Positions 1 to 5,582 of a DNA stretch of 9,517 nucleotides are shown here, one piece after another. The notes under the pieces were generated by a model. That model did no database searches and was not told the origin of the DNA. It saw only the letters and a list, made by a program, of their open reading frames with translations. The stretch spans positions 1-9,517 of the forward strand of contig JAUQZC010000127.1 in assembly GCA_030587435.1 (NCBI GenBank), written 5' to 3'. Every line of letters starts with the position of its first letter. Position 1 is the first letter of the stretch. The translations under genes were made by a program, and so were the position numbers. This DNA is from Candidatus Baldrarchaeota archaeon (GTDB lineage: Archaea; Asgardarchaeota; Baldrarchaeia; Baldrarchaeales; DXJG01).

Positions 1-1
1 G

Positions 2-220
2 TTTAAGAAGCATGGCGATTTGAGGTTTCAAGTTACACCCATGGGTACCGGTGTGGAAGGTGATGATCTAGCTGAAATCTTGAAAGTTATCTTAGAGGCT
101 CATGAAGCTGTGTTTAAAGCAGGCGCTCAAAGAGTAGTAACTACGATTAAAATAGATGATAGAAGAGACAAAAAAGAAACCATGGAATACAAAGTTAAAG
201 CTGTCAAAGAAAAAATGTAA
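2..220 (+). CDS. MTH1187-family thiamine-binding protein, 3' part (cut by left edge)
   Basis: The reading frame is open from base 2 with no stop before the window edge, so the gene starts outside the window. A TTG at 20 is not needed as a start, because family-like sequence (FKKHGDL) lies before it. The 72 visible residues match the C-terminal two thirds of the roughly 100-residue MTH1187/YkoF-like thiamine-binding family (Thiamine_BP, formerly DUF77). Recognisable segments are VTPMGTGVEGD, EAHEAVFKAGAQRVVTTIKIDDRRDK and the closing METxxYKVKAV-type helix. About 28-30 N-terminal residues are missing. The family forms small ferredoxin-like-fold oligomers; some members bind thiamine or related compounds in the cytoplasm, and the physiological role is poorly defined. 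There is no adjacent thiamine gene in view, and the next gene (VapB) is about 165 bases away with its own promoter. Family assignment is strong; ligand is by analogy only. Confidence 0.9.
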   Translation, partial: FKKHGDLRFQVTPMGTGVEGDDLAEILKVILEAHEAVFKAGAQRVVTTIKIDDRRDKKETMEYKVKAVKEKM

Positions 221-340
221 AACCCTTAATGCCTGTATATATCAGTTATCCATGTAATTAATTCAATAAATTCATTTATGTCTCATTACCGCCATTATTA
301 GCAAACAATCATTAAAGATCGTAAGGCCTAGTGAATGGGT

Positions 341-354
341 AATATTTATTTTTT
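341..354 (+). promoter_or_regulatory. TATA-like promoter of the VapBC operon
   Basis: The AT-rich element AATATTTATTTTTT is centred about 27 bases before position 375. An archaeal TATA box there would start transcription at about 372-378, leaving a leader of about 10-15 bases before the ATG at 387, or a nearly leaderless GTG at 375. No strong Shine-Dalgarno site precedes the gene, which fits a short-leader transcript. AbrB-type antitoxins usually repress their own promoter, so the operator may overlap this site, but no clear dyad was seen. Confidence 0.5.
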
Positions 355-386
355 GTGTGTAATATCCTTCATTTGTGGGATTTAAT

Positions 387-635
387 ATGAGTATTTCAAA
401 GGTGGATTCACGGTATAGAATTACTATTCCAGAGGATATCAGAAAAATTGTGAAAGTAAAGAAGGGACAAAAAGTTATGCTTATCCCACGTGGAGATTCA
501 ATAACTCTAATATTATTGAGAGAGAATCTAAGTGAAGCGTTGGATGAATTTTTAGGAGATATAAAGTTAACAAGAGATGTTAAGAAGAAGGCAGAAAAAT
601 ACGTGCTAGAGCAGGCTAAAGAGCGTGAACAGTGA
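387..635 (+). CDS. vapB: AbrB/SpoVT-type antitoxin (VapB-like)
   Basis: The 82-residue protein opens with a swapped-hairpin AbrB/MazE DNA-binding domain (residues 1-45). The hallmark is SKVDSRYRITIPEDIRK followed by a KKGQKVMLIPRGDSITL strand segment. The usual glycine in DSKGRITIP-type motifs is replaced by tyrosine (SRYRITIP). The C-terminal part (residues 46-82) is charged and helical, as in antitoxins that wrap around and inhibit a PIN toxin. I start it at ATG 387, where homologues typically begin (MSISKVDSR). A GTG at 375 would add four residues and sits at the likely transcript start. The stop codon overlaps the next gene start (TGATG), so the two products are probably translationally coupled. 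Expected role: neutralises the downstream VapC ribonuclease and represses the operon. The family and the toxin-antitoxin pairing are clear; the toxin's RNA target is unknown. Confidence 0.88.
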   Translation: MSISKVDSRYRITIPEDIRKIVKVKKGQKVMLIPRGDSITLILLRENLSEALDEFLGDIKLTRDVKKKAEKYVLEQAKEREQ

Positions 636-1060
636 TGTTTCTTGTTGAGACCGAATTTCTTCTGGGATTAAGGCCTAGTGATAAGTGGAATAATTTGGTT
701 AAGGAAATTATTTCGCTTAGTAAAATGAAAAATGTCCCTATTAACTATACTCTTTCCAGTTTGCTCGAAATAAGATCCATACTTTATTCTCACGGGAAAA
801 AAGCTGGGTTTGTACACCGTGCAATTGCTCATCTTAAGGCTAAACTTGATGAAGAAGGTATTGTGGAAGTTCCGCTAACTTCTGATGACATAATACTGGC
901 AGATAAGTTAAGAGAAGAAACTGAGGCAACATATTTTGATGTTTTACATGCTGCTGTTGCCTTAAGAACAAGTTTAACTTTAATATCCAATGACCCCGTT
1001 TTTCGAAGCTTAGGAGTCAAATGCTTAACGATGAAGGAAGTAATAGAGCATTTAAGATAG
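635..1060 (+). CDS. vapC: PIN-domain toxin, VapC-like ribonuclease
   Basis: A 141-residue PIN-domain protein, the usual VapC length. The acidic metal-binding residues can be placed as E5 (LVETEFLLGL), E45 (SSLLEIRSIL), D102 (ATYFDVLHAAVAL) and D120 (LISNDPVF). These would hold Mg2+/Mn2+ for single-strand RNA cleavage. The first position is normally aspartate (LVDT); glutamate is a conservative but notable change. The FDxLHAAxAL and SNDxxF motifs are typical of archaeal PIN toxins. The start ATG at 635 overlaps the antitoxin stop (TGATG). A GTG at 632 immediately before it would give one more residue and cannot be excluded. The gene lies downstream of an AbrB-type antitoxin in the standard order. 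Its 3' end faces the convergent moaA with 51 bases between them and no strong terminator. Function is inferred from family and context. Confidence 0.88.
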   Translation: MFLVETEFLLGLRPSDKWNNLVKEIISLSKMKNVPINYTLSSLLEIRSILYSHGKKAGFVHRAIAHLKAKLDEEGIVEVPLTSDDIILADKLREETEATYFDVLHAAVALRTSLTLISNDPVFRSLGVKCLTMKEVIEHLR

Positions 1061-1111
1061 GTAAGAACAACGATGAGAATTTTCTAAGTTACAATGTTTT
1101 GCTGGTTAGTG

Positions 1112-2032
1112 CTATTTCTTGTAGAATGGTTCTCTCAGGTTCACGGCTTTTATAAAAAGTTCCTCTAATTTTTTGTTATTTGCATTGTTTCTCATTGGTG
1201 TTAGAATGTCTACTAGATTGTCATTTCTCATTAAGCATGGTTTTAATTTTCCATCGCTTGTTACGCGTATTCTTGTGCAGTTTGCGCAGAAAACTGTGTT
1301 GTGGAAAGGTTTTACTATTTCAACTTCAGCTCCGTTCGGAAGAAGATACTTCTTTCTTGCATGAAGTTTACGTGTAATTATTTTAATTGCTCTTTTTCTT
1401 AACTCTTCCTCTATAGAATCCAACTTCATGTGATGTTTTTGAAAAGATAGATTTGGTGTATTTAGAGGTATGAATTCAATAAGTTGCAGTATTGTGTTTG
1501 TTTTTGCTGAAAAATCTATCATGTCCCAGATTTCTGTGTCATTTATGCCTTTTAGCACAACCATGTTTATTTTTACGGGGTTAAGACCTGTTTCAACTGC
1601 TTTTATAATTCCTTCTATTACCTGTTTAGAGTAGTTGTGTCCAGTTATTTTTTGATATTTTTGTGGGTCTAGTGTGTCTAGACTAACATTTACTCTTTTT
1701 AATCCAGCTTTTCTTAGTTTTTCTGCATATTTTGCCAGTAATACTCCATTTGTTGTTAGTGATATGTCTCTGATTTCTTTAATGCTTGATATTTTTTCTA
1801 CTATTTCTGTTACGTCTTTTCTTACGAGGGGTTCACCGCCGGTTATTTTTACTCGTTTTATACCTAGTTTTGCAGCTATTTCAACTATTTTCTTTATTTC
1901 GTCTGGTGTCATTTCTTTTGCTGTTTTTTCATTTTCTCCTTCTCTGTGACAATAGAAGCAGTTTAGATTGCATTTTTGGGTGATAGAGATTCTGATATCA
2001 TTTACTGGTCTTCCATAAGGATCAATTAACAT
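1112..2032 (-). CDS. moaA: GTP 3',8-cyclase MoaA (molybdenum cofactor biosynthesis)
   Basis: A 306-residue radical SAM enzyme that converts GTP to 3',8-cyclo-GTP, the first step of molybdopterin (molybdenum/tungsten cofactor) synthesis in the cytoplasm. The N-terminal radical SAM cluster ligands are C21, C25 and C28 (CNLNCFYC), followed by HREGE, a typical archaeal MoaA signature. The SAM-binding motif GGEP is at residues 65-68. The second, substrate-binding 4Fe-4S cluster is at C249, C252 and C266 (CxxC-x13-C), followed by a CLM segment. Length matches archaeal MoaA. The protein ends in REPFYKK and lacks the C-terminal Gly-Gly tail that is functionally important in bacterial and human enzymes. 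The start is ATG at 2032, with a GGGG run (2040-2043 on the opposite strand) 7 bases upstream as a modest ribosome site. No other moa/moe genes are in the window. It lies 61 bases behind osmC on the same strand but has its own TATA-like box. Confidence 0.94.
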   Translation of the reverse strand: MLIDPYGRPVNDIRISITQKCNLNCFYCHREGENEKTAKEMTPDEIKKIVEIAAKLGIKRVKITGGEPLVRKDVTEIVEKISSIKEIRDISLTTNGVLLAKYAEKLRKAGLKRVNVSLDTLDPQKYQKITGHNYSKQVIEGIIKAVETGLNPVKINMVVLKGINDTEIWDMIDFSAKTNTILQLIEFIPLNTPNLSFQKHHMKLDSIEEELRKRAIKIITRKLHARKKYLLPNGAEVEIVKPFHNTVFCANCTRIRVTSDGKLKPCLMRNDNLVDILTPMRNNANNKKLEELFIKAVNLREPFYKK

Positions 2033-2076
2033 TATGAATCCCCATGCATATCGACACTTAACAATCCGCGATCAAT

Positions 2077-2090
2077 GTTTAAAAATTTAC
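2077..2090 (-). promoter_or_regulatory. TATA-like promoter of moaA
   Basis: Read on the minus strand, TAAATTTTTAAACA lies about 45-58 bases before the moaA ATG, preceded by a purine-rich BRE-like stretch (AAAGCG). The predicted transcript start near 2057 would leave a leader of about 25 bases containing the GGGGATT ribosome site. The box overlaps the last codons of osmC, so moaA may be transcribed both alone and by read-through. Confidence 0.4.
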
Positions 2091-2093
2091 GCT

Positions 2094-2522
2094 TTATTTG
2101 AGGAACTCCAATGTTATGTTGAGTGGCACGCATTCTTTGATCGTGTTTGAAATTATGCAATATTTTTTGGTGAAATTAAAGCACTCCTCAATGTCAAATT
2201 CGGCGTCCTCTGGCGCTGCTACTTTAAGTTTAACATCTATTTTTGTAAACTTGTAGTAGCCACCTTCCATCCTTTTAATATTACCGTTAACGTCTACATT
2301 GATCTTGTGATACTCTACCTTGTATTTCTTGGCGAAGTATAGAAAAGTTGTGAGTACACAGGATGCAACTGATGCTATGAAGAGTTCCTCCGGCCCTAGA
2401 ATTTCTTCCCCTCCAAATTCCTTAATTATTCCAATTTCTATTGGCTTAAAGTTTTTTATGCGTATTTCTCCTCTTGTTCCTTGAGTCCAATGAACTTCAG
2501 CTTTAAAAGAAATTTTTTCCAC
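2094..2522 (-). CDS. OsmC/Ohr-family peroxidase-like protein
   Basis: A 142-residue OsmC-fold protein. The family reduces organic hydroperoxides with a pair of cysteines. The candidates here are C55 in the GPEELFIASVASCVLTTFL helix and C122 in FTKKYCIISNTIK, at the expected spacing. R17 (TRGEIRI) and E46 (PEEL) match the positions of the conserved Arg and Glu that shape the active site. Extra cysteines C114 and C131 are present. The C-terminus (VPLNITLEF) forms the usual closing strand. The closest type is the general OsmC/YhfA-like group rather than classic Ohr; the substrate and reductant cannot be told from sequence. The start is GTG at 2522, fixed by a near-perfect ribosome site (GAGGTGAT) five bases upstream. 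It is divergent from the winged-helix regulator gene at 2693, with 170 bases between them. Confidence 0.9.
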   Translation of the reverse strand: MEKISFKAEVHWTQGTRGEIRIKNFKPIEIGIIKEFGGEEILGPEELFIASVASCVLTTFLYFAKKYKVEYHKINVDVNGNIKRMEGGYYKFTKIDVKLKVAAPEDAEFDIEECFNFTKKYCIISNTIKECVPLNITLEFLK

Positions 2523-2527
2523 GATAA

Positions 2528-2535
2528 ATCACCTC
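2528..2535 (-). promoter_or_regulatory. Strong Shine-Dalgarno site GAGGTGAT fixing the GTG start of the OsmC gene
   Basis: On the minus strand GAGGTGAT is complementary to the archaeal 16S rRNA 3' end (AUCACCUC) over eight bases. It ends five bases before GTG 2522. It decides the start against downstream codons and shows that this genome uses leadered, Shine-Dalgarno-dependent translation for at least some genes. Confidence 0.85.
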
Positions 2536-2580
2536 AAATTAAGTTTAAATGAAATTTAGTAAAGTTAACTTGGGATTTTA

Positions 2581-2590
2581 ATATTTTAAG
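2581..2590 (-). promoter_or_regulatory. TATA-like promoter of the OsmC gene
   Basis: The minus-strand box CTTAAAATAT is preceded by an A-rich BRE-like stretch (ACAAA). The expected transcript start is near 2556-2560, which leaves a leader of about 35 bases holding the GAGGTGAT ribosome site. It lies in the 170-base divergent region shared with the winged-helix gene. Confidence 0.45.
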
Positions 2591-2630
2591 TTTGTGGGTT
2601 TGTAGAAGGACCTAAATGTTGAATTTTAGA

Positions 2631-2642
2631 AATAATTATATG
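2631..2642 (+). promoter_or_regulatory. TATA-like promoter of the winged-helix membrane regulator
   Basis: AATAATTATATG on the plus strand is preceded by TTTTAG. It predicts transcription from about 2662, giving a leader of about 30 bases before ATG 2693. This placement also argues against the TTG at 2663 being the start codon. Confidence 0.4.
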
Positions 2643-2692
2643 TTTTCGCTCTAAGCTTTTTATTGATCTTAGTTGTAAATGTGGTATGTGGA

Positions 2693-3124
2693 ATGAGAGG
2701 AAGCGAGATTGAGGAGAGATTAAAGAGGAAAACTCTTAGAGTTTATTATTATATGCTTTTAGCTGGTAGAGCTGTTGGTATTAGAAAGGTGCAGAGAAAA
2801 CTTGGATTTTCCTCTCCAAGCGTTGCCGCTTATCATTTAGACAAACGTGTGGAGTTAGGATTAGCTAAGAAAAGTAGTGAAGGATATGTTTTGGAGGAAA
2901 ATGTTCATGTCGGTGTCTTAAAATATTTTGTTTTTATAGGCGGATATGTATTTCCTCGATATCTTTTCTATGCTATTTTCTTTACAACAAGTCTTATAAC
3001 ATATCTTTTGGTTTATCCTTTAACTCTCTCTACGCATAATATTGCTGCTATATTGTTTGGTTCCTTAGCCTCCCTTACTTGTTGGCTTGAAACCTATAGA
3101 TGTTGGCGTCAAAAACCATTTTAA
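2693..3124 (+). CDS. Membrane-tethered winged-helix transcriptional regulator (wHTH plus two TM segments)
   Basis: A 143-residue protein with two parts. Residues 5-70 form a winged helix-turn-helix: a leading helix (LKRKTLRVYYYMLLAG), a helix-turn-helix with RKVQRKLGFSSPSVAAYHLDKRVELGLAKK, where the recognition helix is about PSVAAYHLDKRVELG, and a wing ending in GYVLEENVHVG. Residues about 84-109 and 115-133 are hydrophobic membrane segments, the first containing a PRYLFYAIFFTT stretch. The DNA-binding domain would face the cytoplasm. ATG at 2693 is preferred; an upstream TTG (2663) would add ten non-helical residues at the predicted transcript start. The upstream ribosome site is weak (GTGGA, two bases before ATG). 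It is followed after 90 bases by another small membrane protein on the same strand. It probably senses an envelope signal and binds DNA from the membrane; target genes are unknown. The domain reading is firm; the role is inference. Confidence 0.82.
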   Translation: MRGSEIEERLKRKTLRVYYYMLLAGRAVGIRKVQRKLGFSSPSVAAYHLDKRVELGLAKKSSEGYVLEENVHVGVLKYFVFIGGYVFPRYLFYAIFFTTSLITYLLVYPLTLSTHNIAAILFGSLASLTCWLETYRCWRQKPF

Positions 3125-3127
3125 TCA

Positions 3128-3149
3128 TGTGTCTAAAAATTAGAACACA
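3128..3149. repeat. Short inverted repeat between the winged-helix gene and the small membrane protein gene
   Basis: The arms TGTGT-CTAA and TTAG-ACACA (one extra A in the right half) flank a 3-base AAA loop, four bases after the winged-helix stop codon. Possible readings are an operator for the downstream gene or a weak hairpin at the 3' end of the upstream transcript. No T-tract follows it directly, so a terminator role is less likely. Confidence 0.5.
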
Positions 3150-3155
3150 CGTACT

Positions 3156-3170
3156 AAAAAATAGAATTAA
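3156..3170 (+). promoter_or_regulatory. Possible TATA-like promoter of the 99-aa membrane protein
   Basis: The A-rich stretch AAAAAATAGAATTAA lies about 45-60 bases before GTG 3215, the right distance for a leadered archaeal transcript starting near 3185-3190. The region is A-rich in general, so the call is weak. The gene may instead be co-transcribed with the winged-helix gene. Confidence 0.25.
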
Positions 3171-3202
3171 ATTACTCCAACGTTAAGTGTCCATGTAAAT
3201 TT

Positions 3203-3208
3203 GAGGTG
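3203..3208 (+). promoter_or_regulatory. Shine-Dalgarno GAGGTG deciding the GTG start at 3215
   Basis: GAGGTG ends six bases before GTG 3215. An in-frame GTG at 3206 is itself part of this ribosome site and is therefore an unlikely start codon. Confidence 0.8.
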
Positions 3209-3214
3209 TATAGC

Positions 3215-3514
3215 GTGAAAAAAATCTTTGTCTACATGGCTATGGGAATAACATTAGGCGTATTAGTAGCTTTTATACCTTTAACGTTGTATACCACTTT
3301 AATAGCTCCCGCTAAGGAATCACAATATCATGGTTATGAACTTCCTGTAGCTAGAACATTAGAAGAAGCAGACGTCGAGAAAATGCAAGTTTTACCGTTA
3401 TTCGCACTTATGTTAAGTGAGGTCTGCATACTGATTTTACCAGCCTTGATTATCACCTTTATAGTTTATCAGATCTTCATAAAAAGAAAAAAGACATATA
3501 AATTACACATTTAA
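3215..3514 (+). CDS. Small two-TM membrane protein of unknown function
   Basis: A 99-residue protein I do not recognise. Residues about 3-27 (after MKKI) form a first membrane segment that may double as an uncleaved signal anchor. About 30 polar residues follow (AKESQYHGYELPVARTLEEAD region). Residues about 57-87 form a second long hydrophobic segment, and a basic tail (KRKKTYK) closes the protein. The basic ends suggest both termini in the cytoplasm and the middle loop outside. The GTG start at 3215 is set by GAGGTG six bases upstream. It lies 90 bases downstream of the membrane-tethered winged-helix regulator on the same strand, which suggests a sensor or partner role, but no domain supports this. 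It converges on the ABC transporter ATPase gene. Confidence 0.75.
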   Translation: MKKIFVYMAMGITLGVLVAFIPLTLYTTLIAPAKESQYHGYELPVARTLEEADVEKMQVLPLFALMLSEVCILILPALIITFIVYQIFIKRKKTYKLHI

Positions 3515-3548
3515 CAAATAAAATGCTTAAATAGCAGTTTAGTTAATA

Positions 3549-3580
3549 GATTTGTCCTTTTAATTCACTGTTGTTTTGTT
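3549..3580 (+). terminator. T-rich 3' region, possible archaeal terminator
   Basis: After the 99-aa gene stop there are T-tracts in TTTGTCCTTTTAATTC and TTGTTTTGTT. Archaeal RNA polymerase can terminate at oligo-T without a hairpin. The 142-base stretch 3515-3656 separates convergent genes and holds no coding frame I would support. Confidence 0.35.
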
Positions 3581-3656
3581 AGTAACTTTGACGTAGTTTT
3601 CTGCAATGCTTAGTCACTGCCATCTTATAAAACAGAAACTAACTCCATGTTAAAAA

Positions 3657-4331
3657 TTATGTTTGGATTAGCAGTTTTCCATTTCTTAATTCATATATTT
3701 TATCGAAGTTTCTTGTGATACTTAAGTCGTGTGTTGCAACTATGATTGTCGTATTTCTTTCCTTACGTAGTTTTTGAAGTAATTCTATAATATTCATTTT
3801 ATTTTCATAGTCTAGTTGCGCAGTGGGTTCATCTGCCAGTATAATTGAAGGATTGTTTGCAAATGCTCTAGCAATAGCAACTCTTTGGGCTTCTCCCATG
3901 CTTAACTCATGTATCTTACTGTTGATTTTATCGTCAAGTTTAACTGCTTTAAGTAGCTCTATTGCTCTTTTTCTCTGCTCCTTTGAAGATACGCCTGCTA
4001 GCGCCATGGGTAGTTCAACGTTTTCAAGGGCTGTTAAACTAGATATTAGGTTGAAGTTTTGGAAAATGAAGCCTATTTTGTGGAGCCTTATTTTACGTTT
4101 TTCTTTGTCGCTAAGGGTTGTTGTGCCTTTTCCGTTTAAGTAGAGTTCTCCTGAAGTTGGATTATCTAATAAGCCTAATATGTTAAGTAAAGTTGTTTTA
4201 CCAGAGCCAGATGGGCCGACTATTGCTACGAGTTCTCCTTCCTCAACTCGTAAATTAACTTCTTTTAGCACTTTTATGGTGGATTGATTAGATTCATAGT
4301 ATTTTTTTATTTTTATGGCTTCTATTATCAT
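3657..4331 (-). CDS. ABC transporter ATP-binding protein, MacB/LolD type
   Basis: A 224-residue nucleotide-binding subunit with all motifs in order: A-loop Y11 region, Walker A GPSGSGKTT (39-47), Q-loop Q91 in GFIFQNFNLI, signature LSMGE (143-147), Walker B IILADEP (163-169) with catalytic E168, D-loop QLD (172-174) and H-loop H201 (VATHD). The length and the VELPM and SSLTALENV segments are typical of the MacB/LolD/FtsE branch, whose partners have a four-helix FtsX-type permease and act by mechanotransmission rather than classic channel transport. The start ATG overlaps the permease stop by four bases (ATGA), so the two are translationally coupled. It acts at the cytoplasmic face of the membrane. 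The substrate is unknown; candidates are lipids, lipoproteins, peptides or control of a surface protein. The signature carries M instead of the usual first G of LSGGE, which still conserves the ATP-contacting S and G. Confidence 0.95.
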   Translation of the reverse strand: MIIEAIKIKKYYESNQSTIKVLKEVNLRVEEGELVAIVGPSGSGKTTLLNILGLLDNPTSGELYLNGKGTTTLSDKEKRKIRLHKIGFIFQNFNLISSLTALENVELPMALAGVSSKEQRKRAIELLKAVKLDDKINSKIHELSMGEAQRVAIARAFANNPSIILADEPTAQLDYENKMNIIELLQKLRKERNTTIIVATHDLSITRNFDKIYELRNGKLLIQT

Positions 4332-5494
4332 ATTTCATCCCTTAGAATATTAACTGCTCCTTTTCTTAGCATTCCGACAGCAAGAATTAATCCAAGTAAA
4401 ATTCCCATTGTTAGTAGAATAGCGAAGACATTAATTAATGTGGGTAAGTTTATAACTACCCAGATATGTTCAAGCAGAATATTTGGCGTTATTTTACCAA
4501 GCCATCGTAGCATTATGAAACTTGATAGAAGACCTAGTACTGTGCCTATTGCTCCTCCGATTAGGCAGAGAAAAACTACTTCAAAAATTATTATGAGTAT
4601 TAGTTGATGTTTTGTTGCTCCAATGCAATCTATTATTGCTATTTCTCGTCTTCTTTCATAAACGTTGATGAGTGAGAGTACAATTATGAAAAAGCTTCCT
4701 ATAATAAAGGAAAGTATTTCTATGGCAGTGCTCCATTTTCTAAAATCGTTTAGTAAAGGTTCTATAAGCTGATTTCTCTCTTCCGTTGTTAAAGCGTCAA
4801 CATTTAGGATTTCCTCTTCAATTCTTTCCGCCAACTCTTCCTCCGATACCCTCTCCATAGGTTCCACAATAAACATATGAACAATTCCATGGTAGCCATA
4901 TACTTCTTGAGCAACTTTTAGAGGCATAATAATCATGTAACTTAAAACGGAGGAAAGACTAGGACTTAATATACCAACAACAGTGAAATTTACTCCACGT
5001 ATAACTATTTTTGAACCTACGGTCAAGTTGTTCCAGTCGGCTAAGTATCTTCCGATCACAACTTCCTTGGAATTGTTTTTTGGCCATCTTCCACCTTTAC
5101 CAGGTTCCAATGGGCCAGTTAGAACACTCCATTTACCGCAGGGAATTCCAACCGTTATGTTTGTAGGTAAGAATCTTTTTTCAGGAGATATGCTGTAAAC
5201 AAATATTGCGGGTACGACCGTTTTTACCCCTTCGATCTCTTCTATTTGTTCACCGATTTTCTCTAGTAGTGCACTTCCTATAGGGGCTATTTGAATAAAA
5301 TAGCTGTTTTTCGAAACAACGACGATCTCCCCTTTATAAAAAAGATTTGAACTCTCAATGAAATACATAGTGAAGTTTACTGTTGAACTAATTGAGATAA
5401 TGAGCATTATGCAAAGAGAAAAGCCTGTTATGCAAAGACCTGTTCTAACCTTTTTTCTAAAAATATTTTTGATGCACATCGTAAAAATATGCAT
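4328..5494 (-). CDS. FtsX/MacB-type ABC transporter permease
   Basis: A 388-residue permease with the MacB/FtsX layout. There is a short cytoplasmic N-terminus (IKNIFRKKVRTGL), TM1 at about 18-38, a large extracytoplasmic MacB-PCD-like domain (about 39-255), then TM2 (about 257-279), TM3 (298-329) and TM4 (351-376). The TM2-TM3 turn carries ERRREIAIIDCIGATKHQL, the coupling-helix motif of this family. The outer domain contains the usual VVIGRYLADxxNLTVGSKIVIRGVNFTVVGIL strand block. I prefer ATG 5494, which gives the family-typical start and sits where the TATA-like box at 5517-5525 would begin a leaderless transcript. A GTG at 5512 would add six residues. It overlaps the ATPase gene by four bases. 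Together they form the transporter, working in the cell membrane with the outer domain facing outside. Confidence 0.92.
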   Translation of the reverse strand: MHIFTMCIKNIFRKKVRTGLCITGFSLCIMLIISISSTVNFTMYFIESSNLFYKGEIVVVSKNSYFIQIAPIGSALLEKIGEQIEEIEGVKTVVPAIFVYSISPEKRFLPTNITVGIPCGKWSVLTGPLEPGKGGRWPKNNSKEVVIGRYLADWNNLTVGSKIVIRGVNFTVVGILSPSLSSVLSYMIIMPLKVAQEVYGYHGIVHMFIVEPMERVSEEELAERIEEEILNVDALTTEERNQLIEPLLNDFRKWSTAIEILSFIIGSFFIIVLSLINVYERRREIAIIDCIGATKHQLILIIIFEVVFLCLIGGAIGTVLGLLSSFIMLRWLGKITPNILLEHIWVVINLPTLINVFAILLTMGILLGLILAVGMLRKGAVNILRDEI

Positions 5495-5516
5495 CTTACA
5501 ATTCAACTCCACTATA

Positions 5517-5525
5517 ATGATATAA
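5517..5525 (-). promoter_or_regulatory. TATA-like promoter of the ABC permease-ATPase operon
   Basis: The minus-strand box TTATATCAT lies about 23-31 bases before ATG 5494, so transcription would start at or one base before that ATG (leaderless). It supports the shorter permease start and a transcript separate from the upstream secreted protein gene. Confidence 0.45.
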
Positions 5526-5560
5526 CTTAACTTTATCTAAATAGTTCATGTCAATACTCA

Positions 5561-5582
5561 AAATAAAAGAAAAAATAAAATT
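5561..5582 (-). terminator. Oligo-T terminator after the secreted protein gene
   Basis: Directly after the TAA stop on the minus strand runs a T-rich stretch (TTTTATTTTTTCTTTTATTT), the classic form of an archaeal factor-light terminator. It probably ends most transcripts of the 686-aa protein before the ABC operon, though read-through is possible. Confidence 0.65.

Noticed and set aside
322..334. 13-base direct repeat TAAGGCCTAGTGA shared with 669-681 inside vapC
   Set aside because: About one repeat of this length is expected by chance in a window this size, and the second copy lies in conserved coding sequence.
221..340. Search for RNA genes, CRISPR or mobile element ends in the spacer before vapB and elsewhere
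   Set aside because: No cloverleaf, regularly spaced repeats, transposase fragment or terminal inverted repeats could be found by eye in any spacer.
2663..2692. TTG start giving ten extra residues on the winged-helix protein
   Set aside because: It falls at the predicted transcript start, and the extra residues lie outside the helix-turn-helix domain; ATG 2693 fits better.
4284..4607. 107-codon plus-strand frame across the permease/ATPase junction
   Set aside because: It is a shadow of two overlapping, motif-complete minus-strand genes.
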